NCBI RefSeq assembly: GCF_900105125.1
Contig: NZ_LT629750.1
Coordinates: forward strand, 2,232,001-2,296,000
Length of the DNA stretch: 64,000 nucleotides
DNA from: Bradyrhizobium canariense
Lineage (GTDB): Bacteria; Pseudomonadota; Alphaproteobacteria; Rhizobiales; Xanthobacteraceae
Direction: 5' to 3'
The notes under the pieces are model-generated. The model was not told where the DNA came from. It ran no database searches and was given only the letters and a program-made list of their open reading frames with translations. Shown piece by piece: positions 52,058 through 60,815 of the stretch; the first letter of the stretch is position 1, and each line of letters begins with the position of its first letter. Position numbers and translations under genes: made by a program.

Positions 52058-53521
52058 TCATGGCGAGACAAAATTGTCGGTCGCGGACGCAACCTCGCCC
52101 AGCCCGATATCGGTGACGTGGAATGTCACCGGGATCGATTTCCCGGAATTGTCCTCCGGGCGCGCGGTCACGAGCAGCCGCAGTTCGGTGGTCTGATCCC
52201 GCCCGAGGATAATCATCGGTCGGTCCGGCGTCACGGAATCGGCTCCGACAACATGGACGGTTGCGTTCGACGGACCATCGATGTCGATCGCGACGACGCG
52301 ATCGAAGCCTCGCTTGTTCAAAAGCCGTACCGTATAGGCGTTACGAATCGATCCGTCGCTCAGCCGCACAGCCACGGGATTACGATCGTGCAGCACGTTG
52401 ACATCGAGCAGCGTTCGCGTCAGCAGCGCATAAAGCATGAGCGCACCGACGGCAGCGATCATGGCGGAATAGATGATGGTGCGCGGCCTCACGACGCGGT
52501 AGATCGGCGGCTCGCCGGCTTCGCGCCGGCGAATATTGATATCGTTGTCGTATCCGATCAGGCGGGTTTCCCTGCCGATCTTCTTCATTACGGCATCGCA
52601 GGCATCGATGCAGAGACCACACTGGATGCAGCCGAGTTGGGCGCCGTCGCGGATATCGATGCCGGTCGGACAAACGGCGACACATTGGTAACAATCGACG
52701 CAGTCGCCGACCGCCTCGCCGAGCGCCCGCAATTCGTTCGCCTTTTTCAGCGACGTCCGCTTTTCACCGCGGTCGTATTTGTAGGTGACGTTCAGCGCCC
52801 ATTCGTCCGTGAGCGCGGCCTGGATGCGCGGCCACGGACACATGTAAACGCAGACCTGTTCGCGCATGAAGCCCGCGAGTACATAAGTCGTCGCCGTCAA
52901 TATCGCGATCCAGATATAGGCCAGCATGGGCGCCTGGAACGTTACAAGCTGCTTCACCAGCGTCGGTGCGTCGTTGAAATAGAGAACCCAGGCGCCACCG
53001 GTCCACCACGCGATCAGCAGCCAGAGCGAATGCTTGAGGGCGATCTCCCCGAGGCGCCGCAGCCTGTGTTTCGCGGGCGCGGCGTCCTTTCTCATACGCT
53101 CACGGCGGTCACCCTCGACCAGCCGTTCGACGGCGTAGAACAGGTCGGTCCACACCGTTTGCGGACAGAGATATCCGCACCAGATACGCCCACCGACCGA
53201 ATTCATCAGAAACAGCGTAATGGCGGCGATGATCAGCAGTCCGGTAAAATAATAGACTTCCTGCGGCCACAGCTCGATGAAAAAGAAGTAGAAGCGGCTG
53301 TTGGGGAGATCGACCAGCACCGCCTGGTTAGGCGCGCCCAAGCCACGATTCCACCGCACGAATGGCAACAGGTAATAGATGCCGAGGCAGAACGCCATCA
53401 GGCCCCATTTGATACGGCGGAACGTTCCGGTGACGCTCTGCGGATAGACTTTTTTCCGGGCCACATAAAGCGGCCCGTCGTCGTCGAACTGCAGTTCAAT
53501 CGGAGTGACGGATTTGTTCAT
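52058..53521 (-). CDS. ccoG: cbb3 assembly ferredoxin/cupric reductase CcoG/FixG
   Basis: A 487-residue membrane protein. It has four to five helices, a cytoplasmic pair of [4Fe-4S] motifs (CYQCVAVCPTGIDIRDGAQLGCIQCGLCIDACD, listed here in parts CYQCVAVCP and CIQCGLCIDAC) and a C-terminal periplasmic Ig-like domain. The family reduces Cu(II) for CcoN maturation. A 9-of-10 FNR/FixK box stands 52-65 bases before its ATG, so ccoGHIS likely has its own oxygen-controlled promoter, separate from ccoNOQP. Confidence 0.94.
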   Translation of the reverse strand: MNKSVTPIELQFDDDGPLYVARKKVYPQSVTGTFRRIKWGLMAFCLGIYYLLPFVRWNRGLGAPNQAVLVDLPNSRFYFFFIELWPQEVYYFTGLLIIAAITLFLMNSVGGRIWCGYLCPQTVWTDLFYAVERLVEGDRRERMRKDAAPAKHRLRRLGEIALKHSLWLLIAWWTGGAWVLYFNDAPTLVKQLVTFQAPMLAYIWIAILTATTYVLAGFMREQVCVYMCPWPRIQAALTDEWALNVTYKYDRGEKRTSLKKANELRALGEAVGDCVDCYQCVAVCPTGIDIRDGAQLGCIQCGLCIDACDAVMKKIGRETRLIGYDNDINIRRREAGEPPIYRVVRPRTIIYSAMIAAVGALMLYALLTRTLLDVNVLHDRNPVAVRLSDGSIRNAYTVRLLNKRGFDRVVAIDIDGPSNATVHVVGADSVTPDRPMIILGRDQTTELRLLVTARPEDNSGKSIPVTFHVTDIGLGEVASATDNFVSP

Positions 53522-53572
53522 CGGTGGATCCCGCGCCTGAAAGCAAGCCTAACTTCGACTTCGGAAGCGCTG

Positions 53573-53586
53573 TTGATCCACCTCAA
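53573..53586 (-). promoter_or_regulatory. FNR/FixK box upstream of ccoGHIS
   Basis: TTGAT-CCAC-CTCAA, nine of ten consensus positions, 52 to 65 bases before the ccoG start codon in the gap between ccoP and ccoG. Confidence 0.65.
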
Positions 53587-53618
53587 ACGGCATCCGAGGC
53601 AGCCTCACCCACCCGCGG

Positions 53619-54494
53619 TTACTGCCCTCCGCCAAGCGAATGAACATATACCGCCAGTGATTTGATCGTGGTGGGATCGAAGCGGTTGACCCAGGCTGGC
53701 ATGACACCCCCGCGGCCGTAGGTGAGCGTCTCGACAATGGTTTGCTCATCGGAGCCGTAAAGCCAGATCTTGTCTGTCAGGTTTGGCGCTCCGACCTCCT
53801 GATTTCCCTTGCCTCCTTCGCCGTGGCAGGCGACGCAGTTATCGGCGAAGATCTTTTGTCCCTTGGCGGCGTCGAAGCCCGGGCTCGTGGCCAGGCCCGA
53901 TAGCGACCTCACATAATTCGCAACCGTGACAATCTCGTCCGTCTTGAGGATGCCCTCCTTGCCGAACGCGAGCATCGAACCCTCGTGCGCCTTGGCATGA
54001 CCGGAGCGGACGCCGAACTGGATCGTCTGCATGATCTGGTCAAGCGTGCCGCCCCATAACCAATCGTCGTCGTTAAGGTTGGGAAAGCCCTTCGCCCCCG
54101 CGCCACCGCTGCCGTGGCACGGCGCGCAGTTGTCGCCAAACACGGTCTTGCCGCGGGCACGGGCAAGAGCCAGCAATGACGGATCCTTTTCGATGTCCGC
54201 GAGCGAAGTCGCGCCGAGCGCGACCATTTTCTCACCGCGGATCTTTTCCAGATCGGCAAGCTCGGCGGCAACCTGTCCACGCGACGAATAGTGCAATATG
54301 CCCGGGGTGTTGCTCCACAGCATCGGCCACGCCGGATACACGATCCAGTACCCGATCGCCCATACGATGGTTGCGTAGAACGTGATGATCCACCACCGCG
54401 GCAGCGGTGTATTCAGTTCCTTGATGCCGTCCCACTCATGACCTGTGGTCGTTTTGCCGGAGACGTGGTCGAAATCGTCGTTGTGCTCGGCCAT
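53619..54494 (-). CDS. ccoP: cbb3 oxidase dihaem cytochrome c subunit CcoP/FixP
   Basis: A 291-residue subunit with one N-terminal membrane helix (WWIITFYATIVWAIGYWIVYP) and two c-type haem motifs, CAPCH at 123-127 and CVACH at 220-224. Each is followed by a GxGG segment and a methionine ligand region. It passes electrons from the bc1 pool to CcoO. It follows ccoQ after seven bases. Confidence 0.95.
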   Translation of the reverse strand: MAEHNDDFDHVSGKTTTGHEWDGIKELNTPLPRWWIITFYATIVWAIGYWIVYPAWPMLWSNTPGILHYSSRGQVAAELADLEKIRGEKMVALGATSLADIEKDPSLLALARARGKTVFGDNCAPCHGSGGAGAKGFPNLNDDDWLWGGTLDQIMQTIQFGVRSGHAKAHEGSMLAFGKEGILKTDEIVTVANYVRSLSGLATSPGFDAAKGQKIFADNCVACHGEGGKGNQEVGAPNLTDKIWLYGSDEQTIVETLTYGRGGVMPAWVNRFDPTTIKSLAVYVHSLGGGQ

Positions 54495-54501
54495 GATCTT
54501 G

Positions 54502-54666
54502 TTATTTCTCCCGCAACGGTATTTTAGACGCCTCGTCGAAGGCAGCCTGATTGCGAGGCCAAAGCGCGTAAGTCACGATGGCGATAAAGATCCCGACGAA
54601 GATCGGCGTCCAGAACGTCACGACGAACTGCGATGTAAAATTCTCGACCGTTAGGAATACGCTCAT
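54502..54666 (-). CDS. ccoQ: cbb3 oxidase small subunit CcoQ/FixQ
   Basis: A 54-residue single-span protein, below usual size cut-offs. It begins MSVFLTVENFTSQFVVTFW, has the helix TPIFVGIFIAIVTYALWP, and the RNQAAFDEASKIPLRE tail matches the CcoQ signature (PxNxxxFDxAAxxPL). It stabilises CcoP in the complex. Confidence 0.94.
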   Translation of the reverse strand: MSVFLTVENFTSQFVVTFWTPIFVGIFIAIVTYALWPRNQAAFDEASKIPLREK

Positions 54667-54693
54667 TGTCCTGCCTTCTCAGCAAAGATTTGC

Positions 54694-55428
54694 TCAGCGA
54701 AGATTTGCTTTTTCGTCGTACAGCTTGAAGTCGACCAGCGTGCCGAGCATCTGCAAATAGGCGATCAGCGCATCCATTTCCGTGGGAGCGCCAGGCTTGC
54801 TGTCGAAATTCCGCACGACTGCCTTCGGATAGCGTTTTGCGAACGCATCCGCCCCGGCGTCATCGGGATCGGCCTGCGCCCTCAGGTCTGCGGCGGCGTT
54901 TGCAATCTGATCATCCGAATAGGGTACGCCGATAGCGCGGTTGGTCCGCAGGTGATCCGCGATCGTCGCCGGATCGACTTGCGCTTCGGCGAGAAACGAA
55001 TATCCGGGCATCACCGACTGCGGCACGACCGCGCGAGGATTGGTCAGATGACGGACATGCCATTCGTCGGAATATTTGGCGCCGACCCGCGCGAGATCGG
55101 GACCGGTACGCTTGGACCCCCACTGAAACGGATGGTCATACATGCTCTCGGCCGCGAGCGAGTAATGGCCGTAGCGTTCGACTTCATCGCGCAGCGCCCG
55201 GATCATCTGCGAGTGGCAGAGGTAACAGCCCTCGCGAATGTAGATGTTGCGGCCCGCGAGTTCGAGCGGCGTGTACGGCCTGACGCCGTCAACCACTTCG
55301 ATCGTGCTCTTGAGATAAAATAGCGGCGTGATCTCGACGAGGCCTCCGATCGCGACAACCGCAAGAATTCCCGCGATCAGGACGATTGAATTCTTCTCAA
55401 GGATCTGGTGCCTGCTCCAAAACGACAT
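54694..55428 (-). CDS. ccoO: cbb3 oxidase monohaem cytochrome c subunit CcoO/FixO
   Basis: A 244-residue subunit. A single N-terminal helix ([27 protein letters not shown]) precedes the haem motif CYLCH at 68-72. ATG 55428 has GAGGAG seven bases upstream and gives the standard [13 protein letters not shown] start. Confidence 0.95.
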   Translation of the reverse strand: MSFWSRHQILEKNSIVLIAGILAVVAIGGLVEITPLFYLKSTIEVVDGVRPYTPLELAGRNIYIREGCYLCHSQMIRALRDEVERYGHYSLAAESMYDHPFQWGSKRTGPDLARVGAKYSDEWHVRHLTNPRAVVPQSVMPGYSFLAEAQVDPATIADHLRTNRAIGVPYSDDQIANAAADLRAQADPDDAGADAFAKRYPKAVVRNFDSKPGAPTEMDALIAYLQMLGTLVDFKLYDEKANLR

Positions 55429-55439
55429 TCTGTTGCTCC

Positions 55440-57089
55440 TCATTCCGCCGGTTGAAGAGCGACAGGCGACTGCACTTCAGCTTCGCCGACGCGCACGGTC
55501 ATCCAGAGATTATAGGCCATGATCAGCGCGCCGATCAGGTACAACGCACCGCCGGCGGCGCGGATCACGTAGAACGGATGCATCGCCTCGACGGATTCGA
55601 TGAAGGAATATTCAAGAAAACCGAGCGACGTATAGGCACGCCACATCAGGCCCTGGAGGATGCCCGAAACCCACATCGCGGAGATGTAGATCACGATCCC
55701 CAGCGTCGCGATCCAGAAGTGCCAGCTGACGAGCTTGAGGCTGTAAAGGCCCTTGCGATCCCATAGCCAGGGAAACAGGCAATAGAGCGCACCGAACGAG
55801 ACGAATCCCACCCAGCCGAGGGCGCCTGAGTGGACATGGCCGATTGTCCAGTCCGTATAGTGGCTGAGCGAGTTCACCACCTTGATCGACATCAGCGGGC
55901 CTTCGAACGTCGCCATGCCGTAGAATGCAACCGAAACAACCAGCATGCGGAGGACCGGATCCGTCCTCAGCTTGTCCCACGCGCCGGACAGCGTCATGAG
56001 CCCGTTGATCATGCCGCCCCAAGACGGCATCCAGAGCATGATCGAGAACGTCATGCCAAGCGTCTGCGCCCAGTCAGGCAATGCCGTGTAGTGCAGATGG
56101 TGCGGCCCGGCCCAGATATAGAGAAAGATGATCGCCCAGAAGTGAATGATCGACAGCCGATAGGAATAGACCGGCCGCTCGGCTCGCTTGGGAATGAAAT
56201 AATACATGATGGCGAGGAAGCCCGCGGTGAGAAAGAAGCCCACCGCATTGTGCCCGTACCACCATTGAAACATGGCGTCCTGGACACCGCCCCAAAGTAT
56301 GTAGGACTTCGAGCCGAACACCGACACCGGCACTGCCGGATTATTTCCCAGGTGAAGCACCGCGATGGTAATGATGAAGGCGAGATAGAACCAATTCGCA
56401 ACGAAAATATGAGGCTCCTTACGCTTCACCAGCGTCATCAGGAACACCAGCAGATAAGTGACCCAGACAACCGTCAGCCACAGATCGGCATACCATTCGG
56501 GCTCGGCGTATTCCTTGGATTGAGTTACGCCGAGAAGGTAGCCGGTGCCTGCGATCAGAATAAAAAAATTGTAACCAATTACGACAAACCAGGGTGCGAG
56601 ATCCCCCGCAAGGCGCACCCTGCAGGTCTTCTGCACCACATAGAATGAGGTCGCGATCAGCACGTTGCCGCCGAAGGCGAAGATCACGGCTGACGTATGC
56701 AGCGGCCGCAGCCGGCCGAAGCTCGTCCACGGCAGGTCGAAGTTGAGCGCCGGCCACGCGAGTTGAGATGCGATCAATAATCCGACGCTGAAACCGGCAA
56801 TCCCCCAGAATACCGCCATCACCGCCGAGAACTTGATCGGGCCCAGATTATAATTAGGCCGGCCGTTGATTTCCTGTGCCGGCAAGGATGCCGGACGGTC
56901 AAAATAGCGGTTGAGAATCGTGAAGGCCGCCCAAAGGCTCGCCGCACACGCCAGCGATGCGTGAAACGCAAAAGCACTGTCTTGGGCCTTCGCAGCTCCG
57001 ATCAAGGAAAGAAAGGCGAAGATTACAAATAGCGGTGCCAAGGCGGCTTCGCCGAACGTCATCTGCTTTGGGGTGGGATATTCGTTCAT
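55440..57089 (-). CDS. ccoN: cbb3 oxidase catalytic subunit CcoN/FixN
   Basis: A 549-residue haem-copper oxidase subunit I of C type with about 12 helices. It includes [22 protein letters not shown] (low-spin haem histidine), [26 protein letters not shown] (CuB histidine and cross-linked tyrosine region), [15 protein letters not shown], and [19 protein letters not shown]. It reduces O2 with very high affinity. ATG 57089 is used rather than GTG 57116. A perfect FNR/FixK box lies about 60-70 bases upstream. Confidence 0.96.
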   Translation of the reverse strand: MNEYPTPKQMTFGEAALAPLFVIFAFLSLIGAAKAQDSAFAFHASLACAASLWAAFTILNRYFDRPASLPAQEINGRPNYNLGPIKFSAVMAVFWGIAGFSVGLLIASQLAWPALNFDLPWTSFGRLRPLHTSAVIFAFGGNVLIATSFYVVQKTCRVRLAGDLAPWFVVIGYNFFILIAGTGYLLGVTQSKEYAEPEWYADLWLTVVWVTYLLVFLMTLVKRKEPHIFVANWFYLAFIITIAVLHLGNNPAVPVSVFGSKSYILWGGVQDAMFQWWYGHNAVGFFLTAGFLAIMYYFIPKRAERPVYSYRLSIIHFWAIIFLYIWAGPHHLHYTALPDWAQTLGMTFSIMLWMPSWGGMINGLMTLSGAWDKLRTDPVLRMLVVSVAFYGMATFEGPLMSIKVVNSLSHYTDWTIGHVHSGALGWVGFVSFGALYCLFPWLWDRKGLYSLKLVSWHFWIATLGIVIYISAMWVSGILQGLMWRAYTSLGFLEYSFIESVEAMHPFYVIRAAGGALYLIGALIMAYNLWMTVRVGEAEVQSPVALQPAE

Positions 57090-57147
57090 GCCGAGCTTCT
57101 TCTTTAAAATTGCCACGCCGAAAGATCACACTTTCGTTCCTGCGGTC

Positions 57148-57161
57148 TTGATCGAAATCAA
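57148..57161 (-). promoter_or_regulatory. FNR/FixK box upstream of ccoNOQP
   Basis: TTGAT-CGAA-ATCAA, a perfect consensus site, 59 to 72 bases before the ccoN ATG. In this bacterial family ccoNOQP is a classic FixK/FNR target. Confidence 0.88.
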
Positions 57162-57252
57162 AACCTGATGGCTCCGCACAATCTCGGACAGAAACGAACA
57201 GGCTATGCTTGCTGTGGCGACGCATTTCCCGCCGGACACGATGCTGCGACGC

Positions 57253-57714
57253 TCAACAGCAGCAGGGACCGATCGGCAAGGACGCCCGCGCGTTCGATTC
57301 GAGATTTTCCTGTTTCAGGGCCTGCAGGGTTGGCGTGTTGGGGCAGTAGCTGGACCGATGCAGACCGTGATCCTGTTGCGCGAATTCGCCGGCGCAACGC
57401 TTGGTCGATGGACAATTCCCGCAAACCCGCTGCAAATCGTGAAACACATCGGGATGCCGCGCCTTTACAGCGGCTGGCGAAAGTTCGAATTCTGCCAAGC
57501 GCTCCTTTAAGAGATCGCGCGGGAAATTATTCTCCAAAAGAGCATAGAGATCACGAGGCGAAAGAATCAGGTCCCGTGCGATCTGCTCGAGCTCCCCACG
57601 ATTGACACGTCGCAGCTCGTCCAGATCCGCGCTTTTCGAAACCAAGGCCCGGATCCAACCCAGAAAGGCTCCGGTCCGGGACGATTTTCCAGGCACTACC
57701 GACACGTTTCTCAT
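57253..57714 (-). CDS. Hypothetical protein with DUF6455-like cysteine motif
   Basis: A 153-residue soluble protein. It has an alpha-helical middle (SADLDELRRVNRGELEQIARDLILSPRDLYALLENN) and a C-terminal cysteine pattern (RVCGNCPSTKRCAGEFA ... SSYCPNTPTLQAL) that could bind metal or an iron-sulfur cluster. I recognise the pattern as the DUF6455 type seen near respiration genes in this bacterial group; function unknown. ATG 57714 has GGAGAGG upstream. The small membrane-protein gene lies 44 bases upstream, behind an FNR-type box. Confidence 0.75.
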   Translation of the reverse strand: MRNVSVVPGKSSRTGAFLGWIRALVSKSADLDELRRVNRGELEQIARDLILSPRDLYALLENNFPRDLLKERLAEFELSPAAVKARHPDVFHDLQRVCGNCPSTKRCAGEFAQQDHGLHRSSYCPNTPTLQALKQENLESNARASLPIGPCCC

Positions 57715-57758
57715 TTGGCTTCCTCTCCGCCGAAGCAACCCCAAGCAGGCTCAGTCGA

Positions 57759-57902
57759 TCATTTTCGGTGCCGTTCAGAATCTCCACGCTTGGCAACGAG
57801 GTGCCGCGGGCGCGTCTGCAAATCCCCCCAGAACAGCACCCCGGCGAAAACGACGAACATCGAAACTACGGCTACGGAGACAAACACTGAATCGATTGGC
57901 AT
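57759..57902 (-). CDS. Small single-span membrane protein, 47 residues
   Basis: The frame starts at an ATG with AGGAGG six bases upstream. The product is MPIDSVFVSVAVVSMFVV followed by FAGVLFWGDLQTRPR, so one hydrophobic helix and a basic tail (HLVAKRGDSERHRK). Similar short proteins occur near cbb3 oxidase loci. It lies 52 bases downstream of a 9-of-10 FNR/FixK box and is probably co-transcribed with the DUF6455-like gene. Confidence 0.7.
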   Translation of the reverse strand: MPIDSVFVSVAVVSMFVVFAGVLFWGDLQTRPRHLVAKRGDSERHRK

Positions 57903-57953
57903 GGCCGACCTCCTGTCATGGAGGATTAATGCCCGACTCGCCGCAATCGATCT

Positions 57954-57967
57954 TTGACACGGATCAA
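57954..57967 (-). promoter_or_regulatory. FNR/FixK box upstream of the small membrane protein gene
   Basis: TTGAC-ACGG-ATCAA, nine of ten consensus positions, 52 to 65 bases before the ATG of the 47-residue membrane protein gene. The site stands only 16 bases after the stop codon of the FNR-type regulator gene. Confidence 0.65.
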
Positions 57968-57982
57968 ATCGGAAGGCCGTCG

Positions 57983-58726
57983 CTACACTGCCGCCAGGGC
58001 TTCGGCGCGGCCCGCATCCAGCAGGCGGACGCCGCCGGTGACAATGACGAGCATTTTTTCCCGCTCGAACGCGGTCAATGTCCGGCTCACCGTTTCGATC
58101 GAAAGTCCGAGGAAATCCGCGATATCCTGACGGCTCATAGGTAGCCGTATTGTTTTCTTCGTATCGCCGATGCGCGCCAAGCGGTCGCGCCAGCCGATCA
58201 GAAAAGTCGCAACTTTCTCTTTCGCGGTGCGCTGCCCAAGCAGGAGCATTTGATCGTAAGCGAGCATGAGTTCGCGGCTGGCGAACTCATTTATTCGACG
58301 CAGGAGATGCGGCCTGCTTTCGCTGAAAAGAGAGAATGCGTCCCGGGTGACTCGACACGCCGCGACCGTCTCGATCACATCAGCCGAGAAACCATAACGA
58401 TCAAAGGCTGTTGTGCCGAGAAAATCACCCGGCAGCGCAAAGCCGATGATCTGGCGCCGGCCGTCCGGCAGCAGCCGGTACAGACGGACAACGCCTGCGG
58501 TGAGATTGTAGACGTAGCCGGCTGGCTCGCCCACGGTGAACAGAGCCTCTTTTGCGGCGAAATGAACATGACGCCCGAGCCGCTCGAATTGCAGAAGATC
58601 GGTCTGATCCAGTGCTCCACATATGCCGAGCGACCGAACGTCACAAAGCGAACAAAGCTGGGATTTGTTGTACTTCAAATCGGATCGGGCGACATCGGTT
58701 GTCTGCATTCCGGGCACGCTCGACAT
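57983..58726 (-). CDS. FNR-type (Crp family) transcriptional regulator with CX2CX7C cysteines
   Basis: A 247-residue Crp/Fnr regulator. N-terminal cysteines C25, C28 and C36 (CX2CX7C) plus internal C124 fit an oxygen-labile [4Fe-4S] cluster, as in FnrN/AadR-type proteins; plain FixK2 lacks these. The cNMP-like domain includes GDFLGTTAFDRYGFSADVIETVAACRV, the helix-turn-helix is SRQDIADFLGLSIETVSRTLTAFERE, and the E-xx-SR residues fit recognition of TTGAT. A perfect FNR box lies 86-99 bases upstream, implying autoregulation. It is the likely controller of the surrounding boxes. Confidence 0.92.
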   Translation of the reverse strand: MSSVPGMQTTDVARSDLKYNKSQLCSLCDVRSLGICGALDQTDLLQFERLGRHVHFAAKEALFTVGEPAGYVYNLTAGVVRLYRLLPDGRRQIIGFALPGDFLGTTAFDRYGFSADVIETVAACRVTRDAFSLFSESRPHLLRRINEFASRELMLAYDQMLLLGQRTAKEKVATFLIGWRDRLARIGDTKKTIRLPMSRQDIADFLGLSIETVSRTLTAFEREKMLVIVTGGVRLLDAGRAEALAAV

Positions 58727-58811
58727 TTCTTCGGATCTCGCAATACCAGGCGGCTGTGTATGTCAGCAACGCCCGAATAAAGCGAACATGATCGAAACGT
58801 TCGTCTCGCGA

Positions 58812-58825
58812 TTGATCTGGATCAA
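58812..58825 (-). promoter_or_regulatory. FNR/FixK box upstream of the FNR-type regulator
   Basis: TTGAT-CTGG-ATCAA, a perfect consensus site, 86 to 99 bases before the regulator ATG. Confidence 0.8.
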
Positions 58826-58923
58826 CGGAACCGGCGTTTCAACTTTCTCCGAGGTCACGTTAAATCGATCTTCAGGCTGGATTGGACCTGAAAAGCCTCG
58901 AGCAGAAATTTTCTGCGGCCGCA

Positions 58924-60030
58924 CTACAGTGTCTCCACCGTCCAGGCGATGATCCCCTTCGCAATCCGGCCAAACGCATCGTTGAACGCGGCGACCGCTG
59001 CCACCGGTTCAATCTTGTCGAAAGCTTGGGTTTCGTCAAACACGCGCGACGCGACGACTTTTCCATTCTTGTCGAGAATCCTCACCGAGAGCCCGATCTC
59101 GGCGGTCGGCCCCGAATCCTGGGCGATCCGAAAATAGCGGACATCGATCAGAAGCTGGAAGTCGGTTTGTCCGACATCCGCCGCACGTAATGGGGCATGG
59201 GCAATATCGTAGTTTTCAAAACTCTCGACCAATCTGGCCTGGATCAACTTCGGAATGCTGTCGGCCCATAGCGCATTCGCGAAACCCGGAACCTCGGTCG
59301 CAGGCGAGAACAGGAATCGCTGCGTCTCAAGCATCGCGATCGCCGTGGGCTCCGGAATCGCCAATTGTCCCTTGATCGTCTTGGTCGGGGGCGCGAAACC
59401 CCGCGCCGCTTGCAGATCGTAAGTAATTTTGGGCTCGGCTGATGCGCCGCCGCCCGTCATCCTCTCGAGCCCCGCAACGATGCCGTCGAGCTTTCCGGTG
59501 TTTCGCGCCAACCCCTCCGAGAAAACCTGGAGGTTGGCGATGGTGTCCTTTAACGGCTCCGCGTTTTCAGCCAGCACCGAATCGACCCGGCGCAATGCGT
59601 CGCGGGCGGCTTGCGTCATGCCCTCACCCGCGCCGGGTTCGGCGATCAGCGTCGGCACCGCACCGGAATTGGCCAGGAGCTTGCCGCCCTCGAGCGCGAT
59701 GACGGGAACGCCGGTCAGGCCCTGGAAGTCGAGACCGACCTTGGTGTCGGATCGCACTGGCGTCAACGTGGCGACAGAGATCGTCGCGTTGACGCCGCGG
59801 GGGTTATCCGAGGCGAGAGCGAGGTCCGTCACCTCGCCGACGCGGATGCCATTGAAGAGCACAGCGGCGCCGACCAATAACCCAGGCACCGAACCATCAA
59901 ACTGGATATGATAGGTCGCGCGTGGCCCGAGCCCGCCGGTATTGTGGAGCCAGTAAACGAAGCCGAACACCGCGGCGATTGCCGCCAGAACGAAGGCGCC
60001 GACGACGACGAAAGGAGCACGGGTTTCCAT
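58924..60030 (-). CDS. MlaD/MCE-domain lipid transport protein with a C-terminal ABC auxiliary domain
   Basis: A 368-residue protein. One N-terminal span (APFVVVGAFVLAAIAAVFGFVYWL) is followed by the MCE domain (YHIQFDGSVPGLLVGAAVLFNGIRVGEVTDLAL). Residues about 200-368 look like a PqiC/ABC_trans_aux domain (LAIPEPTAIAMLETQRFLFSP ... NYDIAHAPLRAADVGQTDFQLLIDVRYFRI), which is usually a separate lipoprotein. It carries phospholipid between membranes as part of the Mla complex. Four bases separate it from mlaF. Confidence 0.87.
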   Translation of the reverse strand: METRAPFVVVGAFVLAAIAAVFGFVYWLHNTGGLGPRATYHIQFDGSVPGLLVGAAVLFNGIRVGEVTDLALASDNPRGVNATISVATLTPVRSDTKVGLDFQGLTGVPVIALEGGKLLANSGAVPTLIAEPGAGEGMTQAARDALRRVDSVLAENAEPLKDTIANLQVFSEGLARNTGKLDGIVAGLERMTGGGASAEPKITYDLQAARGFAPPTKTIKGQLAIPEPTAIAMLETQRFLFSPATEVPGFANALWADSIPKLIQARLVESFENYDIAHAPLRAADVGQTDFQLLIDVRYFRIAQDSGPTAEIGLSVRILDKNGKVVASRVFDETQAFDKIEPVAAVAAFNDAFGRIAKGIIAWTVETL

Positions 60031-60033
60031 CTC

Positions 60034-60813
60034 TTAACTCGCTTGGGGTTGCAGCATCTGGGAGCGCTTGCCGTGAAAATAGGCCCGCACCCAGGGATGC
60101 TGGGATTGAAGTAAATCGCGCATCGGTCCGATGGCGACAATCTTGCCGTCCGCGAGCGCAGCAACACGATCGCAGACCGTATTCAGACTGGCGAGATCGT
60201 GGGTGACCATGAACACCGTCAGCCCCAATGTCTGTTGCAATGTCTTGATCAGAACGTCGAACTCGCCCGCCGCAATCGGATCGAGACCTGAGGTCGGTTC
60301 GTCGAGAAACACGATCGCGGGATCCAGCGCGAGCGCCCGTGCCAGCGCCACACGTTTGGTCATGCCGCCAGATAATTCGGCAGGAAACTTGTCGCCATCC
60401 TCCGCTGTCAGCCCGACCATTTCGAGCTTGGCGGTGGCGATCTCGTCCATCAGCGCTTCCGACAGCACGAGATTTTCGCGGAGCGGAAACTGGATATTCT
60501 GCCGCGCCGTGAGCGATGAAAACAGCGCGCCCTGCTGAAACAGAACGCCCCAGCTCCCCGCGGCGTGCTGCGTGCTGCGATCATGGGCTCCGGTGATCGT
60601 GGCGCCCATGACTTCGATCTCGCCACCCTGCCGCGGTATGAGCCCGATGATGGATCTCATCAGCACCGACTTGCCGCCGCCGGAGGCCCCGACCATACCA
60701 AGGATCTCGCCCCTCCTGACCTCGAGCGACAGATGGTCGATCACCACGTGCCGTCCGAAGCCGACCACGAGGTTGTTGACGCGAATCGCAGGCTGCGGAT
60801 CAAGCTCCTGCAT
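60034..60813 (-). CDS. Mla-type ABC transporter ATPase, MlaF-like
   Basis: A 259-residue ATPase: Walker A GASGGGKSVLMRSI, Q-loop VLFQQGALFSSLTARQNIQFPLRE, signature LSGGMTKRVALARAL, Walker B IVFLDEPTSGLDPIAA, and switch MVTHDLASLNTVCDRVA. The GASGGGKSV and MTKR motifs are characteristic of MlaF. ATG 60813 sits just after the stop of the mlaE-like gene. Confidence 0.92.
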   Translation of the reverse strand: MQELDPQPAIRVNNLVVGFGRHVVIDHLSLEVRRGEILGMVGASGGGKSVLMRSIIGLIPRQGGEIEVMGATITGAHDRSTQHAAGSWGVLFQQGALFSSLTARQNIQFPLRENLVLSEALMDEIATAKLEMVGLTAEDGDKFPAELSGGMTKRVALARALALDPAIVFLDEPTSGLDPIAAGEFDVLIKTLQQTLGLTVFMVTHDLASLNTVCDRVAALADGKIVAIGPMRDLLQSQHPWVRAYFHGKRSQMLQPQAS

Positions 60814-60815
60814 GG

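Noticed and set aside
58902..58916. Palindrome GCAGAAA-T-TTTCTGC after the MlaD gene
   Set aside because: Loop of one base cannot form a normal terminator hairpin; could be a protein site but nothing else supports it.
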